A DNA stretch of 7,190 nt, taken from positions 1 to 7,190 of the forward strand of contig JBFHRB010000173.1 in NCBI GenBank assembly GCA_041591915.1, in the 5' to 3' direction. This document shows, one piece after another, positions 1 to 7,190 of this stretch (its first letter is position 1; each line of letters opens with the position of its first letter). A program made the translations under genes and the position numbers. Source of the DNA: JBFHRB01 sp041591915. GTDB taxonomy: Bacteria > Actinomycetota > Nitriliruptoria > Nitriliruptorales > Nitriliruptoraceae. Under the pieces are notes generated by a model. The model saw only the letters and a list, made by a program, of their open reading frames with translations, made no database searches and was not told the origin of the DNA.

Positions 1-144
1 CAGGGGCAGGGTCAGGGCCAGGGCCAAGGCCAGGGGCAGGGTCAAGGTCAGGGCCAGGGCCAGGGGCAGGGGCAGGGCCAAGGTCAGGGTCAAGGTCAGG
101 GTCAGGGCCAGGGCCAAGGGCAGGGCCAGGGCCAAGGGCAGGGC
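1..144 (+). repeat. Hexanucleotide tandem repeat CARGGN, at least 24 units, coding for (Gln-Gly)n
   Basis: Twenty-four contiguous 6-bp units, each CAG or CAA followed by GGN, fill bases 1-144 and probably continue upstream of the window. The first two positions of both codons never change. Variation is limited to the wobble bases, with CAA in units 5, 8, 14, 16, 20 and 23. Larger repeats are visible inside: an 18-bp block at 103-120 is copied exactly at 121-138, and a 12-bp block at 79-90 is copied exactly at 91-102. Because the unit is 6 bp, gain or loss of units keeps the reading frame. The plus strand is full of GGG and GGGG runs 2-4 bases apart. Confidence 0.95.
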
Positions 145-525
145 GGCAGCGGCGGTGGCGGTGGCGGCGGCGCCACGGGCCTGCCCTCGGGAACGTCCGG
201 CCAGGGCGGCGCGAACACCGGTGCCGGTGGCAACGCCCACCTCGGCGGCCGACCCGACCTCGCCACGGTGTTCGACCCACCGAGTGCCACGGGTGACGGC
301 GAGGACATCAACCTCGGCGGCCAGCAGGGCGACGCCGGCCAGGACCAGGTCGTGGGCCGCGAGGACGGGGCCGGGCAGCGCAACGAATCGCTGGTGCCCT
401 ACCTCGACGTCCTCGCCGAGTACCAGGACCGCGCCACGCGCACGATCGAGCGGGCCGGCTACCCGACCCGCCTCCGCGGCCTCGTCCGCGACTACTTCGA
501 CATCATCGGGGGCGTCGAGCCATGA
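1..525 (+). CDS. Gln-Gly repeat protein of the MoxR operon, C-terminal part (5' end outside window)
   Basis: The plus-strand frame starting at base 1 is open from the window edge to the TGA at 523-525, so this is the last 174 residues of a longer protein. Seen: residues 1-48 are 24 Gln-Gly dipeptides, followed by a Gly-rich stretch with one Ser (about 49-60), then a polar, acidic, Gly/Asp/Gln-rich linker to about residue 130. The last 45 residues look folded: a VPYLDVL start, an amphipathic stretch, AGYPTRLR, and a final VRDYFD before the stop. From memory, a tail of this pattern (Pro-Tyr, then Tyr, then a helix, then Val-Arg-Asp-Tyr-Phe) ends large membrane proteins encoded just upstream of MoxR ATPases in high-GC bacteria and Chloroflexota; no function is known to me. 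The part seen has no membrane segment and no enzyme motif. It ends 21 nt before the ATPase start, which suggests shared transcription. The reading frame is certain; the function is not. Confidence 0.85.
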   Translation, partial: QGQGQGQGQGQGQGQGQGQGQGQGQGQGQGQGQGQGQGQGQGQGQGQGGSGGGGGGGATGLPSGTSGQGGANTGAGGNAHLGGRPDLATVFDPPSATGDGEDINLGGQQGDAGQDQVVGREDGAGQRNESLVPYLDVLAEYQDRATRTIERAGYPTRLRGLVRDYFDIIGGVEP

Positions 526-533
526 CGCCGCGG

Positions 534-540
534 AAGGAGG
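534..540 (+). promoter_or_regulatory. Strong Shine-Dalgarno site for the MoxR ATPase gene
   Basis: AAGGAGG lies 6 nt before the GTG at 547 and is a near-perfect match to the 16S rRNA anti-Shine-Dalgarno sequence. It supports GTG 547 as the true start and lies in the 21-nt gap after the preceding stop codon. It is the best ribosome binding site in the window; the downstream genes have weak or G-rich sites and overlapping starts. Confidence 0.88.
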
Positions 541-546
541 GCCGTC

Positions 547-1539
<993 letters not shown>

Positions 1540-1545
1540 CGCACG

Positions 1546-2520
1546 ATGCCCACGACCCGCACCCGGATCCTGTCGCCTGAGCTGGTCGCCCAGCTCAGCC
1601 GCTTCCGGTTGGCGGCCAAACGCCGCGTGTCGGGCCGCTACGCGGGTGCTCACCGGTCGAAGCGCTTCGGTGCGTCGCTCGACTTCGCCGACTACCGCGA
1701 GTACGTCCGGGGCGACGACCCACGGCGCGTGGACCTCGCGGCGTACCGACGCCTCGGCCGCCTCCTGATCAAGCTGTACGAGGCCGAGGACGAGGCGGCG
1801 GTGCGTGTCGTCGTCGACCTCAGCGCCTCCATGGGCTTCGGCGACAAGCTCGCGGCGGCCCGCCAGATCGCCGCGGCGTTCGCCGCCCTCGCCGCCGGTG
1901 AGCAGGACCGCGTGAGGCTCTTCCTCGTCGGTGGTGAGCGCGAGCGCGAGGACGTGCGGAGCAAGCTGGCCTCGGGCGACCAGGCGTTCGCCGCGGCCCA
2001 CGGCGGCATCGACGCGGGCCCGTGGCTCCGCGGCCCCAGCGCACTGTTCGCCGCCGAGGACCGCCTGCTGCGGGCGCGCCCCGCGGAGGCCATCGAGGAG
2101 GAGGGCGAGGGCCCGGGCCGCGCCCCGCTCGATGCCGCCCTGCGGCAGGCTGGAGGGGAGGGCCCGGTCGGTCCGGTCGTGCTCGTCAGCGACCTGCTGT
2201 TCGACGGCTGGGAGGAGACGATCCGCGTGCTCGCCAGCAACCGCGGCGACGCGATGTTCGTCCACGTCCTCGGCCGCGAGGACCTCGACCCGACCGTGCG
2301 TGGCGACGTCCGACTCGTCGACGCGGAGACCGGCCTGGACGTGGAGGTCGGGGTCGGGGATGCCGGCCTCGACGCCTACGCCGAGGTCCGCGACACCTAC
2401 CTCGCCGAGGTCGAGGCGACGTGCGGGCGCCACGGCGTCGTCTACGCGCGGCTCGTCGACGACCAGGCGATCGGATCGCTCGTCCTCGAGACCCTGCGTG
2501 GGCTGGGGGTGGTCGCGTGA
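1546..2520 (+). CDS. DUF58 domain protein with vWA-like fold, soluble form
   Basis: A 324-residue protein of the DUF58 family, the common partner of MoxR ATPases. Seen: the N-terminal ILSPELVAQL start, a basic stretch (about 22-42), the DUF58 signature YREYVRGDDPRRVD at 50-63, then LGRLLIKLYEAEDE at 70-83. A vWA-type metal site DLSASM follows at 91-96, with a later strand VVLVSDLLFDG at 211-221. No hydrophobic segment could span a membrane, so this is the short cytosolic type, unlike longer DUF58 proteins with two N-terminal helices. The position after VD that is often Trp in the family is Leu here. A residue equivalent to the metal-site Thr is not obvious (the candidate around 193 is Ala). 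ATG 1546 lies only 6 nt after the ATPase stop with no clear Shine-Dalgarno site, so coupling to the upstream gene is likely. It overlaps the next gene by 4 nt. Role inferred: cytosolic adaptor between the ATPase and the membrane vWA proteins. Confidence 0.94.
   Translation: MPTTRTRILSPELVAQLSRFRLAAKRRVSGRYAGAHRSKRFGASLDFADYREYVRGDDPRRVDLAAYRRLGRLLIKLYEAEDEAAVRVVVDLSASMGFGDKLAAARQIAAAFAALAAGEQDRVRLFLVGGEREREDVRSKLASGDQAFAAAHGGIDAGPWLRGPSALFAAEDRLLRARPAEAIEEEGEGPGRAPLDAALRQAGGEGPVGPVVLVSDLLFDGWEETIRVLASNRGDAMFVHVLGREDLDPTVRGDVRLVDAETGLDVEVGVGDAGLDAYAEVRDTYLAEVEATCGRHGVVYARLVDDQAIGSLVLETLRGLGVVA
2505..2511 (+). promoter_or_regulatory. G-rich Shine-Dalgarno-like site before the GTG start at 2517
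   Basis: GGGGGTG lies 5 nt before the GTG at 2517, inside the end of the DUF58 gene. It equals GGAGGTG with one G for A, which could still wobble-pair with the anti-Shine-Dalgarno sequence. The same 7-mer occurs at 4404-4410 before the next overlapping start. It supports 2517 as the start, but in G-rich DNA such a match is weak on its own. Confidence 0.45.
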
Positions 2521-4418
2521 ACCTCGCCCTGCCGCTCGGCCTCGCTGCGGCGGCCCTCGCCGTCCCGCTGACCATCTGGTACGTCCTCAAGTCGCGTCGG
2601 CCACGCCAGGTCGTCGCGTCGACCTACCTCTGGCGCCAGACCGACCACTCCGTATCCGCCGCGATCCCGTGGCAGCGGTTCCGGCCCGACCTGACCTTCT
2701 GGCTGATCCTGCTGGCGATCCTGATCGGCGCGCTGGCACTGGCGCGGCCCTACGTCACCGTCAGCGCCCAGCTCGGCGACCACACGATCATCATCATCGA
2801 CGCGTCGGCCTCCATGCTCGCCGACGAGGAGGGCCCCACCCGGCTGGAGCTCGCCCGGCGCGAGATCACCGGCCTGGTCGACAAGCTCGGGCCCGGGCAG
2901 GAGATGTCGTTCGTCGAGGCCTCGAGCCGTGCGCGCGTCCTGATCTCGTCGAGCTCCGACCCCGCGGCACTGAAGGACGCCCTGGCGTCGCTGCGACCGA
3001 CCCACGGGCCGGCCGACCTCGTGGATGCCTTCACGCTCGCCGCTGCGCTGGAACGGCCGGGGCAGTCGACGGTCGTCCACCTCGTCACCGATCGTGTGGT
3101 GCCCCCCGGTGCCGAGCCGGCCATGCCCGAGGGCCTGATCGTCACGGCTGTCGGCCAGGACCGCCCCAACCTCGCGGTGACCCGCCTGCAGGCCGTGCCG
3201 GTCGGCGCGGGCTCGAGCCAGGTGTTCGTGCAGGTCCGCAACTTCGGCCCACTCGGCGCCAAGGCGCGACTCACGCTCTCGATCGACGGCGAGGACGTGG
3301 TCGAGCGGGCCCTGGAGCTCGGGCCGCGTGGAACGGTGGACGAGGTGCTCACCGTCCGCGGGGGTGACGGCGAGGTGCTGGTCGCCCGCGTGGAGCCGTC
3401 GGGCCAGGACGTCGCGGGCAACGACCTCGCGGATGCGCTGACCGTCGACGACGCGGCCTTCGCCGTGCTCAGCGCCCCGCGCGAGCTCACCGTGATGCTC
3501 GTCAGTCCGGGGAACGTCTTCCTGGGCGCGGCGCTGTCGGCGGTCCCCGGGGTCGAGCTGCAGTCGTCGCCGGTCGTTCCCAACGACCTCGTCGGCGTCG
3601 ACCTGCTGGTCCTGGACCGGGTACCCGCGCCGGATGCGCCGACCCTGCCGACGCTGTACATCGCGCCGACCTCGCTGCCGGCTGGCATCACCTCGGCGGG
3701 CGAGGTCGAACTGCCGGCGCTGACCTTCCAGTCGCCCGGACACGAACTCCTCGCCGACGTCGACCTGTCAGACGTCGCCGTCGCGGCAGCGGAGGACATC
3801 GATGCGCCGGCACTGACGACCGTCGCCGGCGGGACGGCCGGGCCGCTCATCCTCGCCGGGCGCCTCGACGGCACGCCGGTGGTGCTGCTGCCCTTCGACC
3901 TGTTGCAGTCCAACCTCCCGCTGCAGCCGGCGTGGCCGGTCCTCGTGGCGAACTCGCTGAACTGGCTGGCCGGGCCGCCGGTCACCCTCCCGGCGACGGC
4001 GGGCCAGACGGTCACGTTGCCGGCGCCCGCGGGGGTCACGTCGCTCGTCGTGAGCCCACCGAGCGGCGACGAGGTCCGCCTCGACGTGGCGCGGCCGCGG
4101 CTGCTCGTCGACCAGGTGGGCGTGTGGCGGGTGCTGTACGAGGGGTCGCCCCCTGCCGGCGTCGAACCGCCGGTGGTGGCCGTGAACACGGCACCGGACG
4201 AGGGGGACCTCGCGGCTGCGCGGCCGGACTTCGTCGAGGCCCGCGACGCCGCGGAGGCCGGACAGGTCGCGGGTGCGGCCGAGGGGCGGCGCGTGTTCGG
4301 ACGTGAACTCGTCGCCGGTGTCCTGGCCCTGGTCGCCCTCGAATGGCTGTGGGTCCACGGCGTGCGCCCCTGGCTGCGACGGCGTCGCCGCCCCGTGCCG
4401 GTCGGGGGTGCCGCATGA
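2517..4418 (+). CDS. Membrane-anchored BatA-type vWA protein
   Basis: A 633-residue membrane protein with a BatA-type N-terminus. Seen: a hydrophobic segment at about 3-23, a basic loop with KSRRPRQ, a conserved PWQRFRPDL stretch at 51-59, a second hydrophobic segment at about 60-78 ending in LARPYV, then a vWA domain with DASASM at 95-100 and VTD at 190-192. The Thr expected in the metal-site loop is Ala (GPAD, about 164-167). Next come beta-rich segments, an amidotransferase-like region (about 320-490) ending in VLVANSLNWLAG, and a C-terminal membrane segment (about 597-614) followed by five consecutive Arg. The positive-inside pattern places the vWA and following domains outside the membrane and the basic tail in the cytosol. 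The protein has no cysteine. GTG 2517 is chosen because family members begin just before the first membrane segment and because GTGA overlaps the upstream stop. The frame stays open upstream, but only inside DUF58. Role inferred: surface partner of the operon's ATPase system; substrate unknown. Confidence 0.92.
   Translation: MNLALPLGLAAAALAVPLTIWYVLKSRRPRQVVASTYLWRQTDHSVSAAIPWQRFRPDLTFWLILLAILIGALALARPYVTVSAQLGDHTIIIIDASASMLADEEGPTRLELARREITGLVDKLGPGQEMSFVEASSRARVLISSSSDPAALKDALASLRPTHGPADLVDAFTLAAALERPGQSTVVHLVTDRVVPPGAEPAMPEGLIVTAVGQDRPNLAVTRLQAVPVGAGSSQVFVQVRNFGPLGAKARLTLSIDGEDVVERALELGPRGTVDEVLTVRGGDGEVLVARVEPSGQDVAGNDLADALTVDDAAFAVLSAPRELTVMLVSPGNVFLGAALSAVPGVELQSSPVVPNDLVGVDLLVLDRVPAPDAPTLPTLYIAPTSLPAGITSAGEVELPALTFQSPGHELLADVDLSDVAVAAAEDIDAPALTTVAGGTAGPLILAGRLDGTPVVLLPFDLLQSNLPLQPAWPVLVANSLNWLAGPPVTLPATAGQTVTLPAPAGVTSLVVSPPSGDEVRLDVARPRLLVDQVGVWRVLYEGSPPAGVEPPVVAVNTAPDEGDLAAARPDFVEARDAAEAGQVAGAAEGRRVFGRELVAGVLALVALEWLWVHGVRPWLRRRRRPVPVGGAA
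4404..4410 (+). promoter_or_regulatory. G-rich Shine-Dalgarno-like site before the ATG start at 4415
   Basis: GGGGGTG lies 4 nt before ATG 4415, inside the last codons of the preceding gene. It repeats the motif at 2505-2511 at nearly the same distance from an overlapping start codon, which hints at the same translation-coupling arrangement at both junctions. The spacing is a little short. Confidence 0.42.
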
Positions 4419-7190
4419 GCCGCATCGGTTTCGACAGCCCGCTCTGGCTCCTCGCGCTCGCCCTCGTACCGCTGGTGGTGGTCACGGCGCGGCGCGGCCT
4501 CGCGGCCGTCCGGATCCGCCAGCACCGCATAGCCACGTGGATGCGTGCCGCGGCCATCGCCCTGCTCGTGATCGCGGTCGCCGGCCCACGCTGGGAGGCG
4601 GCCGGACGCACCGTCGACGTGGCCTTCCTCATCGACGCGTCGGACTCCGTCGGCACGGCGCCCCTCGCTGCCCTCGACTGGATCCGCGACGCCGTCCAGA
4701 CCAAGGAGGACGCGGACCGGGTTGCGATCGCACTGTTCGGGCGCGACGCGCGGCTCGAGCACTCCCTTCGCGAGGACCCGCTCCTCGATGGAGTCGCGAC
4801 GATCGTCGACGGCTCGGCGACGGACATCGCCAGGGCCCTGCGCCTCGGACAGGGCGTCCTCGGATCCGAGCACCGACGTCGCGTCGTGCTCTTCACGGAC
4901 GGCCGCGAGACACAGGGTGACGTCCTGCGGACCGTCGAGGAGCTCGCCGCTGCCGGGGTCGCCGTCGACGTCGTCCCGCTGGCCTCGGGAGCGGCCGCGG
5001 ACGTGCTCGTCGAGGAGGTCATCGCGCCGAGCCGTGTCCGTGAGGGCGAGGCCTACGACGTCGTCGGTGTCCTGCGCAACACCGGGGACAGCGCGGCTGA
5101 CGTCGTGGTCGTGACGACGAAGGACGGCATCGAGGTCGATCGCCGCACGGTCTCCGTCGAACCCGGCCGGTCGGAGGTCGATGTCCCCCAGGTGGCCGAG
5201 GACTCGGGCACCGTGCGCTACGAGGTCCGCATCGCGTCGGGCGCCTCGACGATCGCGGACAACGATGCGGCGCGCTCGGCGACCCAGATCCAGGGCCCAC
5301 CGAAGGTGCTGGTCTACGAGGCCGAGGCCGGCCTCGGTGCCGACCTGGCCCGGGCGCTCGATGCCGCGAGCATCCCGGTCGACCGCATCAACGCCGCGAC
5401 GACGCCGCTGCCGCCGCTCGACCGGCTCCTCGACTACGAGGCCGTGGTCGCCATCGACGTCCCGGCGACGACCTTCGGTGAGGAGGGGATGCTGGCACTC
5501 GACGCCTACGTCCGCGACGCGGGTCGTGGGTTCGTGGCCGTCGGCGGCGACGACTCCTACGGCATGGGCGAGTACGACGGGACGCTCCTCGAAGAGCTGC
5601 TGCCCGTCTTCGCCCGGGTCAAGGACCCCAAGCGCCGGCCGAACGTGGCCGAGGCGCTGGTGGTCGACGTCAGCGGCTCCATGGCCGCCTGCCACTGCCG
5701 TGGCGAGGGCTTCGGGCCCGGTGGCGGCGAGGCCATCGAGGGCGGCGTCAACAAGACCGACATCACGAAGGAGGCCATCGCCCGGGCCGTCCGTGCCCTC
5801 GAGGCGCAGGACCTCGTCGGCGTGCTGGCCTTCAACGCCACCGCCGAATGGGTGATCCCCCTGCAGCACCTGCCCGACGACGCCGTCGTCGACGGCGCAC
5901 TCGCCCGCCTCCGCCCCGATGGCCCGACCAACGTCGTCGACGCCATCCGCGCGGCGATCGTCGGCCTCAAGGACGCCGACGCCCGACTCCGGCACATCGT
6001 GCTCTTCACGGACGGGTTCAGCGAGAACCCGGACATGGTGGAGGTGGCCCGCGAGGCCGCCCAGAACGGCATCACGCTCTCGGTCGTCGCCACCGGCGAG
6101 GGCACGGGCGAGGTGCTCCGCAAGATGGCCGACGCCGGTGGTGGGCGCTACTACCCGGGCCGCGACCTCTTCTCGATCCCCGACATCATCGTGAACGAGG
6201 TGCAGTTCGTCGCTCGGCCGATCATCAACGAGGGCATGTTCTTCCCCGTCGTCACGGGCAACGCGCCGGCCACCGAGGACCTCACGTCGACGCCCCCGCT
6301 GCTCGGCTACCTCGCGACCACCGACAAGCCGACGGCGCAGACGCTCCTGCGCATCGGCGAGGAGCGCGACCCCCTCCTGGCGACGTGGCAGGCGGGGCTC
6401 GGGCGCACGGTCGCGTGGACGTCCGACGTCGCCGCGCGCTGGTCGGCGCAGTGGATCTCGTGGGAGCGCTACAGCACCTTCTGGGCGGCGGTCGTCCGCT
6501 CGACCTTCCCGGCCGAGACCGACGCCCGGTTCTCGCTCCAGGCCTCGTCGACGACGGAGGGCCTGCGCATCACCGTCGAGGCGGCCGACACGGTGCCCAC
6601 CGACGCCAACGGGACGGCCACGGTCACGACGCCGGACGGTGAGCGGGTCGAGGTCGACCTCCAGCGGACGTCGCTGAACACCTACGAGGCGCTCGTGCCC
6701 GGCGGGGGCGAGGGCGTGTACGCGGTGGCCGTCCGGCTGCAGCGCAACGGCGCGGACCTGTACCGGGACGTGACCACGGCGATCCGCAGCTACTCGCCCG
6801 AGTACGCGGTCGCGAGCAGCGACCCCGATCTCCTGCAACGCGTCGCGGAGCGCGGCAACGGTCGCTTCGAGCCCGAGCCGGCGGTCGCGTTCAGCCCGGA
6901 GGGCCTGGCCCCGGGCGCCTCGTCGCGAGCCCTGTGGCCATGGTTCGCGGCGCTCGGGCTCCTGCTCCTCCCCATCGACGTCGGGCTCCGCCGGCTGCGC
7001 CTCGAGCGCGGTGACCTGCGCCGGCTGCGCCGGTCCCTCGCCGCGGCCACGATCCCCGGACGCCGCGAGCGCGAGGTCGCCGAGCGCAGCGACGTGACGG
7101 GTGGGCTCTTCGAGGCGCGCCGACGGGCGCGCGAGGGCGCCGCGGCGCGGGACGACGTCCTCGCCCGACCACCCGCGGGGCCGCCCGCGG
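4415..7190 (+). CDS. Membrane-anchored double-vWA protein with amidotransferase-like fold (3' end outside window)
   Basis: The frame from ATG 4415 stays open to the window edge, giving 925 residues without a stop. Seen: hydrophobic segments at about 9-25 and 44-58 joined by a basic loop; a first vWA domain with DASDS at 74-78, Thr136 and FTDG at 160-163; a beta-sandwich-like stretch (about 195-285); an amidotransferase-like region with the GGDDSYG turn at 377-383 and LLEELLPV after it. A second vWA domain follows with DVSGSM at 418-423, Thr505 and FTDG at 531-534. Then come PLLGYLATT and an AGLGRTVAWTSD stretch typical of the rest of the amidotransferase-like fold, a second beta-rich region, a membrane segment at about 839-858 and a basic tail. 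Both metal sites look complete. The only cysteines form CHC at 426-428, just after the second DVSGSM. No catalytic Cys is visible in the amidotransferase-like part. ATG 4415 overlaps the previous stop (ATGA). Both vWA domains should be extracytoplasmic. Family recognition is good; the molecular role is unknown. The end is probably close, since related proteins stop soon after this tail. Confidence 0.92.
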   Translation, partial: MSRIGFDSPLWLLALALVPLVVVTARRGLAAVRIRQHRIATWMRAAAIALLVIAVAGPRWEAAGRTVDVAFLIDASDSVGTAPLAALDWIRDAVQTKEDADRVAIALFGRDARLEHSLREDPLLDGVATIVDGSATDIARALRLGQGVLGSEHRRRVVLFTDGRETQGDVLRTVEELAAAGVAVDVVPLASGAAADVLVEEVIAPSRVREGEAYDVVGVLRNTGDSAADVVVVTTKDGIEVDRRTVSVEPGRSEVDVPQVAEDSGTVRYEVRIASGASTIADNDAARSATQIQGPPKVLVYEAEAGLGADLARALDAASIPVDRINAATTPLPPLDRLLDYEAVVAIDVPATTFGEEGMLALDAYVRDAGRGFVAVGGDDSYGMGEYDGTLLEELLPVFARVKDPKRRPNVAEALVVDVSGSMAACHCRGEGFGPGGGEAIEGGVNKTDITKEAIARAVRALEAQDLVGVLAFNATAEWVIPLQHLPDDAVVDGALARLRPDGPTNVVDAIRAAIVGLKDADARLRHIVLFTDGFSENPDMVEVAREAAQNGITLSVVATGEGTGEVLRKMADAGGGRYYPGRDLFSIPDIIVNEVQFVARPIINEGMFFPVVTGNAPATEDLTSTPPLLGYLATTDKPTAQTLLRIGEERDPLLATWQAGLGRTVAWTSDVAARWSAQWISWERYSTFWAAVVRSTFPAETDARFSLQASSTTEGLRITVEAADTVPTDANGTATVTTPDGERVEVDLQRTSLNTYEALVPGGGEGVYAVAVRLQRNGADLYRDVTTAIRSYSPEYAVASSDPDLLQRVAERGNGRFEPEPAVAFSPEGLAPGASSRALWPWFAALGLLLLPIDVGLRRLRLERGDLRRLRRSLAAATIPGRREREVAERSDVTGGLFEARRRAREGAAARDDVLARPPAGPPA

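Noticed and set aside
1..144. Possible CRISPR array or intergenic satellite
   Set aside because: The units are 6 bp with no spacers, and they continue in frame into a coding sequence with a proper stop and a conserved-looking tail.
102..383. Minus-strand frame with a Pro-Trp-Pro-Cys repeat, and the plus-strand frame at 155-637
   Set aside because: Both are shadows of the Gln-Gly repeat gene; the repeats in them only mirror the hexamer, and the latter also runs into the ATPase gene past its strong ribosome binding site.
526..546. Possible promoter or terminator between the repeat protein and the ATPase gene
   Set aside because: The 21-nt gap is taken up by the Shine-Dalgarno site and shows no hairpin with a T-run; it is too short for a convincing promoter of its own, though one inside the upstream coding sequence cannot be excluded.
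2022..2516. Upstream extension of the BatA-type vWA gene (same frame open from 2022)
   Set aside because: The extra residues are Arg/Pro/Gly-rich and lie wholly inside the DUF58 gene. The family N-terminus begins at the first membrane segment just after GTG 2517, which also has the classic GTGA overlap.
1931..3367. Plus-strand frame of 478 codons spanning the DUF58/vWA junction
   Set aside because: Arg/Pro/Ala-rich translation with no domain; it overlaps two genes whose motifs are intact in other frames.
2750..6838. Minus-strand open frame of 1362 codons opposite the two membrane vWA genes
   Set aside because: Its translation is Arg/Gly/Asp/Val-rich with no recognisable domain, and the plus strand here has clear vWA motifs, membrane segments and overlapping starts. 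Long antisense frames are expected when third codon positions are almost always G or C.

Overview
The window is about 7.2 kb of very GC-rich DNA (roughly 70% or more by eye), with strong C/G preference at third codon positions, GTG starts beside ATG, and tightly packed genes all on the plus strand. This fits a high-GC bacterium, most likely a deep-branching actinobacterium, though a GC-rich Chloroflexota member is also possible. Nothing in the window fixes the taxon, and there is no rRNA, tRNA, mobile element, CRISPR array or phage gene.

Layout: (1) 1-525, the 3' end of a gene whose product carries 24 consecutive Gln-Gly dipeptides, a Gly-rich linker, an acidic linker and a short structured tail. 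(2) 547-1539, a MoxR-family AAA+ ATPase, preceded by the one strong Shine-Dalgarno sequence in the window. (3) 1546-2520, a soluble DUF58 protein with a vWA-like fold. (4) 2517-4418, a membrane-anchored BatA-type vWA protein. (5) 4415 to the window edge, a membrane-anchored protein with two vWA domains and a catalytically dead-looking class I glutamine-amidotransferase-like fold; its 3' end lies outside. Gaps are 21 nt and 6 nt, then two 4-nt start/stop overlaps (GTGA and ATGA), so this reads as one operon that starts upstream of the window. There is no intergenic stretch long enough to hold a promoter or another gene.

MoxR ATPases encoded beside DUF58 and vWA proteins are generally seen as chaperone-like machines that assemble or activate other proteins or insert cofactors; the client here is unknown. 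Positive-inside reasoning puts the ATPase and the DUF58 protein in the cytosol. The three vWA domains of the last two genes fall outside the membrane, with short basic tails of both proteins back in the cytosol. The operon type is known in outline. The least explained parts are a Cys-His-Cys motif beside the second metal site of the last protein, the long Gln-Gly repeat, and how a cytosolic ATPase would act on extracytoplasmic vWA domains.
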